From positions 1 to 64,000 of the forward strand of contig DXMA01000004.1 of the NCBI GenBank assembly GCA_019414445.1: a DNA stretch of 64,000 bases, given 5' to 3'. The DNA is from Collinsella sp. (lineage in GTDB: Bacteria; Actinomycetota; Coriobacteriia; Coriobacteriales; Coriobacteriaceae). Numbering within the stretch: position 1 is the first letter of the stretch; each line of letters opens with the position of its first letter. Position numbers and translations under genes: made by a program. The notes under the pieces are model-generated. The model did no database searches and was not told the DNA's origin. It worked only from the letters and a program-made list of their open reading frames with translations. This document shows positions 61,089-64,000 of the stretch, in pieces.

Positions 61089-62111
61089 ATGGCGCAGATG
61101 AGGATTAAGGACATTGCTGCCGAGGCGGGCGTGAGCCCGGCCACGGTCTCGCGCTATCTCAACAACCGCCCCGGGCAGATGACCGAGGAAACCCGTGCTC
61201 GCATCGCGGCAGTTATCGAGCGCACCGGCTATCGTCCACGTGCCGCCGCGCGCAATCTGCGCAGCTCGCGCACCAACCTCATCGGTGTGATCCTAGCCGA
61301 CATCGCCAACCCGTTCTCCAGCGCCATGCTCGAAGGGCTTTCCGCCAGCGCCGCCGCGCGCGGCTGCTCGCTCATGACGGCCATTAGCGGCAACGACCCC
61401 GCCAAGGAAGCAGAGTCGCTCACCAGGCTTATCGATGCCGGCGTGGACGGCCTGGTCGTCAACACCTGCGGAGGCAATGACGAGGCGATCGCCGCGGCCG
61501 CGGGGCGCCTGCCCGTCGTGCTGCTCGACCGCGATATTGCCGCCGGCGGTGTCGATCTGGTGACCTCCAACAACCGTGAGCTGGTCGCCGACCTGGTAGA
61601 CGCCTTGGTCGCCGCGGGCAGCGAGCACCAGTGCCTGCTCACCGAGGCAAGCGACGACAGCCCCGTGCGTCGCGAGCGCGCCGAGGCCTTTGCCGACGAG
61701 CTTTCGCGACGCGGCCTTGCGGGTGAGGTCGTTACCCTGGCCGATGGTGGCGTCACGGGCGTCGGCCGCCTGGACGAGACCATCCGCGACTATGCGGGCA
61801 AAAAACTCGGCCTTATCGCCGTCAACGGCCTGGTTTTCCTGCGCCTGACCGAGGCGCTAGCACAGCTGGGTCCCTCGCTGCCGGCAGGTCTCAAGATTGC
61901 GGCGTTTGACGATTACCCCTGGAACCACGTGCTCTTTGGCGGTGTGACCACGGCAGCGCAGGACACCCTCACCATTGCCGAGCGCGTAGTCGAGCGCCTG
62001 TCCGAGCGCATCGATGTCGTCACCACCACGGTGGGCGAGGCCGCAAGGCTGGCTCCCAAGCGCATCGAGATCCCCGGCCACATCGAACACCGCGCCTCAA
62101 CCTCGCGCTAG
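61089..62111 (+). CDS. LacI-family regulator of KDG catabolism (KdgR-like)
   Basis: The N-terminal HTH (IKDIAAEAGVSPATVSRYL) and hinge (AAARNLRSSRTNLIGVIL) are followed by a sugar-binding domain with the ligand-type residues LLDRDI and AAFDDYPW. It has about 340 residues. It diverges from kdgK-eda, and LacI-type sites lie in the shared promoter region, so control of KDG metabolism is the likely role. The inducer may be KDG or KDPG, as in other KdgR systems (inference). ATG 61089 has a weak site; ATG 61098 is possible. Confidence 0.87.
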   Translation: MAQMRIKDIAAEAGVSPATVSRYLNNRPGQMTEETRARIAAVIERTGYRPRAAARNLRSSRTNLIGVILADIANPFSSAMLEGLSASAAARGCSLMTAISGNDPAKEAESLTRLIDAGVDGLVVNTCGGNDEAIAAAAGRLPVVLLDRDIAAGGVDLVTSNNRELVADLVDALVAAGSEHQCLLTEASDDSPVRRERAEAFADELSRRGLAGEVVTLADGGVTGVGRLDETIRDYAGKKLGLIAVNGLVFLRLTEALAQLGPSLPAGLKIAAFDDYPWNHVLFGGVTTAAQDTLTIAERVVERLSERIDVVTTTVGEAARLAPKRIEIPGHIEHRASTSR

Positions 62112-62255
62112 CCTACGGTCGCGCGTAAGGTATACCTGCCTGCCCACGCACGTTTTTTGGGCGCTTGATACGCTTTAACCCTGCGGAAACATTTTTCTGC
62201 GATAGTATCTGCGATATAGACCAGTCGAAACCCGCCCGAAAGAAAGGGGAGCGAC

Positions 62256-63593
62256 ATGAACCAGCAGAACATCGATTACGTACTCCGCTCCGTAGAGCAG
62301 CGTGACATCCGCTTTGTGCGTCTGTGGTTTGTCGACATTCTCGGCCGCCTCAAAAACTTTGCCATTAGCCCCGAGGACCTCGAGGTCGCTTTTGAGGAGG
62401 GCATCGGTTTTGACGGCTCGGCCATCGAGGGCTTTGCCACGCCCGAGGAAGCCGACATGCTGGCGTTCCCTGATGCCTCGACCTTCCAGATTCTGCCGTG
62501 GCGCCCGAGCCATAACGGCGTCGCCCGTGTGTTCTGCGACGTGTGCACTCCCGATCGCGAGCCCTTCGCCGGCGATCCGCGCGCTGCGCTGCGTCGCATG
62601 TTCCATAAGGCCGAGAAGGCCGGCTACCTACTCAACGTTGGTGCCGAGCTGGAGTATTACTACTTCCCCGACGAGCATACCCCCGAGCCGCTCGACAACG
62701 TGGGCTACTTCGATCTTTCGGTGAGCGACGCCGCGCGCGACCTGCGCCGCAACACGGTCCTTACGCTCGAGAAGATGTCCGTGCCCGTGGAGTACACCTT
62801 CCACGCCGCCGGCCGCTCGCAGCACGGCATGAGCCTGCGCCACGCCGAGGCCCTGAGCATGTCCGACGCCATCACCACGGCAAAGCTCATCATTAAGCAG
62901 CAGGCTTACGAAAGCGGCTGCCATGCCTCCTTTATGCCCAAGCCGTTGGCGGGCGAGGACGGCAGCGCCATGTTTTTGCATCAGTCGCTGTTCGACCACG
63001 ACGGCAACAACGTCTTTTGGGGCGAGGACGACGAGAAGTACCACCTCTCCGAAATCGCCAAGCACTACATGGCCGGCATCTTGGCGCACGCGCGCGAGAT
63101 CAGCGCCATCACCAATCCCACGGTCAACTCGTACAAGCGCATCACCACGGGTGGCGACTCCGTGCCGCAGTACGCCACGTGGGGCCTGCGCAACCGCGCG
63201 AGTATGGTCCGCATCCCGGTCTACAAGCCCGGCAAGCCGCTGTCCACGCGCATCGAGCTGCGCAGTCCCGACCCCATGGCCAACCCGTACCTGGTCAACG
63301 CCGTCACGCTGGCGGCTGGTCTGGACGGCATCGAGCGCAAGCTGGAACTCCCGCCCGAGGCCACGGCCGAGACGCTCAAGCTTACCGACCGTCAGATGGT
63401 CGAGGCCGGCTGCGCGCCGCTGCCGCGCTCGCTCAAAGAGGCGCTCGACGTGTTTGAGGACTCGCAGTTTATGAAGGATGCCCTCGGCGAGCACATCCAC
63501 AGCTTCTTCCTCAAAAAGAAGCGCGACGAGTGGCATAAGTTTGAGTCTACGATCACCGAGTGGGAGATCAAGCACTACCTGGCGAACTCCTAA
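62256..63593 (+). CDS. glutamine synthetase-like protein (GS I fold, divergent active site)
   Basis: The protein is 445 residues and aligns along its length with GlnA (LWFVDILGRLKNFAI; GFDGSAIEGF; MPKPL; ITNPTVNSYKR; RIELRSPDPMANPYL). The Glu pair in ELE (131, 133) and Glu334/Arg336 are kept. In the usual EVAPGQHE motif both glutamates are changed (Ala184, Gly191), the metal-binding His of GMHxH is Phe240, and the flap PGYEAP reads TGGDSVP. Normal glutamine synthesis is therefore uncertain. It may be a regulator-like or gamma-glutamyl ligase relative. ATG 62256 follows AAAGGGG. Confidence 0.88.
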   Translation: MNQQNIDYVLRSVEQRDIRFVRLWFVDILGRLKNFAISPEDLEVAFEEGIGFDGSAIEGFATPEEADMLAFPDASTFQILPWRPSHNGVARVFCDVCTPDREPFAGDPRAALRRMFHKAEKAGYLLNVGAELEYYYFPDEHTPEPLDNVGYFDLSVSDAARDLRRNTVLTLEKMSVPVEYTFHAAGRSQHGMSLRHAEALSMSDAITTAKLIIKQQAYESGCHASFMPKPLAGEDGSAMFLHQSLFDHDGNNVFWGEDDEKYHLSEIAKHYMAGILAHAREISAITNPTVNSYKRITTGGDSVPQYATWGLRNRASMVRIPVYKPGKPLSTRIELRSPDPMANPYLVNAVTLAAGLDGIERKLELPPEATAETLKLTDRQMVEAGCAPLPRSLKEALDVFEDSQFMKDALGEHIHSFFLKKKRDEWHKFESTITEWEIKHYLANS

Positions 63594-63643
63594 TCGCGCT
63601 GGCTTGTTCCAGTACGATTGAGCTCATTTCTTTGGAGGCCGAT

Positions 63644-64000
63644 ATGTCCGAAAAGAGTGCCCTGTTCATGGCGCGCACGACGCGCTTCCACGAGTTTGCC
63701 CGCAGCTTGACGACTACCCTGGGTGTCGAGGTGAGCCTGGCAACCCCTGATTCGCCAACTGCGGCGCACGACTTTGACCTGCTGATTCTCGATTCAGATG
63801 GCATCCGCAGCGACCGCATCGATCAGATTGCCAAGTGGCTTGACGATCGTGGTGGCGTCCCCATGTTGGTGATCGTTGACGACGAGGCGCTCGGTACCTT
63901 GCGCCTGCCCAATCACGCGCATGCCGACTTTGTATGCCCCACGGCGACGCCCAACGAGCTCAAGGCTCGCGCGCAGCGCCTGATGGGCGAGGAGGAGACC
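63644..64000 (+). CDS. receiver-like regulator, N-terminal part (runs off the window)
   Basis: The visible 119 residues look like an atypical response-regulator receiver: an acidic strand FDLLILDSDGI, a strand PMLVIVDDE and a final helix ATPNELKARAQRLM. The usual acidic pair at the start is replaced by ARTTR, so it may not be phosphorylated. ATG 63644 follows TTGGAGG. Orphan OmpR regulators with degenerate receivers (GlnR type) control nitrogen genes in actinobacteria, and its place just after a GS-like gene fits; the DNA-binding half is beyond the window, so this is tentative. Confidence 0.6.
   Translation, partial: MSEKSALFMARTTRFHEFARSLTTTLGVEVSLATPDSPTAAHDFDLLILDSDGIRSDRIDQIAKWLDDRGGVPMLVIVDDEALGTLRLPNHAHADFVCPTATPNELKARAQRLMGEEET

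Overview
The window reads as chromosomal DNA of a high-GC actinobacterium of class Coriobacteriia, most likely Collinsella. This is an inference from protein style, codon use and gene content; no 16S gene is present. Genes are dense and mostly intact. There is no prophage, CRISPR array or intact insertion sequence. The intergenic spaces are unusually rich in long hairpins and small repeat families.

Layout. 1-340 holds an odd tRNA-Sec-like gene beside a 17-bp duplicated tRNA 3' end. 0.3-7.1 kb is cell envelope and phosphate signalling: a D,D-carboxypeptidase diverges from a VanRS-like two-component pair, followed by pstB and a PhoB/PhoR pair. 7.2-9.3 kb is a capsule-type tyrosine-kinase triad (Wzz-like adaptor, BY-kinase, PHP phosphatase). 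9.3-17.6 kb has a GNAT enzyme, htpG and two tandem YhgE/Pip membrane proteins. 17.7-21.0 kb has a DMT permease, an M20 amidohydrolase and a broken MFS transporter. hisS and ppc follow.

26.3-30.9 kb is a lactate racemase locus: larA and larD on the plus strand, larB, a LarC1-only larC and a tetR on the minus strand. The larA-larD pair is flanked by two copies of a covarying two-storey hairpin element. serB and aspS follow. 34-40.5 kb is an Ebg-type beta-galactosidase locus (LacI regulator, three operators, large and small subunits) plus an APC permease. 40.9-44.8 kb has ptsH (HPr with Asp at the usual Ser46 position) and the feoA-feoA-feoB iron-uptake cluster with a small Cys-rich protein. 44.9-53.2 kb is the complete kdp potassium system: kdpFABC diverging from kdpDE.

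53.4-58.5 kb has an Old Yellow Enzyme-type reductase, a GntR remnant, an AlbA_2 regulator behind repeated operators and an intact GntR/FCD regulator. 58.9-62.1 kb is KDG catabolism (eda, kdgK) diverging from a LacI regulator. The window ends with a divergent glutamine synthetase-like gene missing several metal ligands and the start of a receiver-like regulator.

The most striking unexplained signal is the intergenic structure. Elements at 25737-25863 and 28387-28509 share the same geometry (28-bp outer stem, 12x12 internal loop, 14-bp inner stem) and conserved internal loops, while their stems differ completely. Other families include a 62-nt-period hairpin array (33820-34020), twin hairpins with a fixed TACC loop and fixed tail (12064-12170), three long palindromes (21059-21264) and a GTTGCGGTG palindromic repeat found near gene ends.
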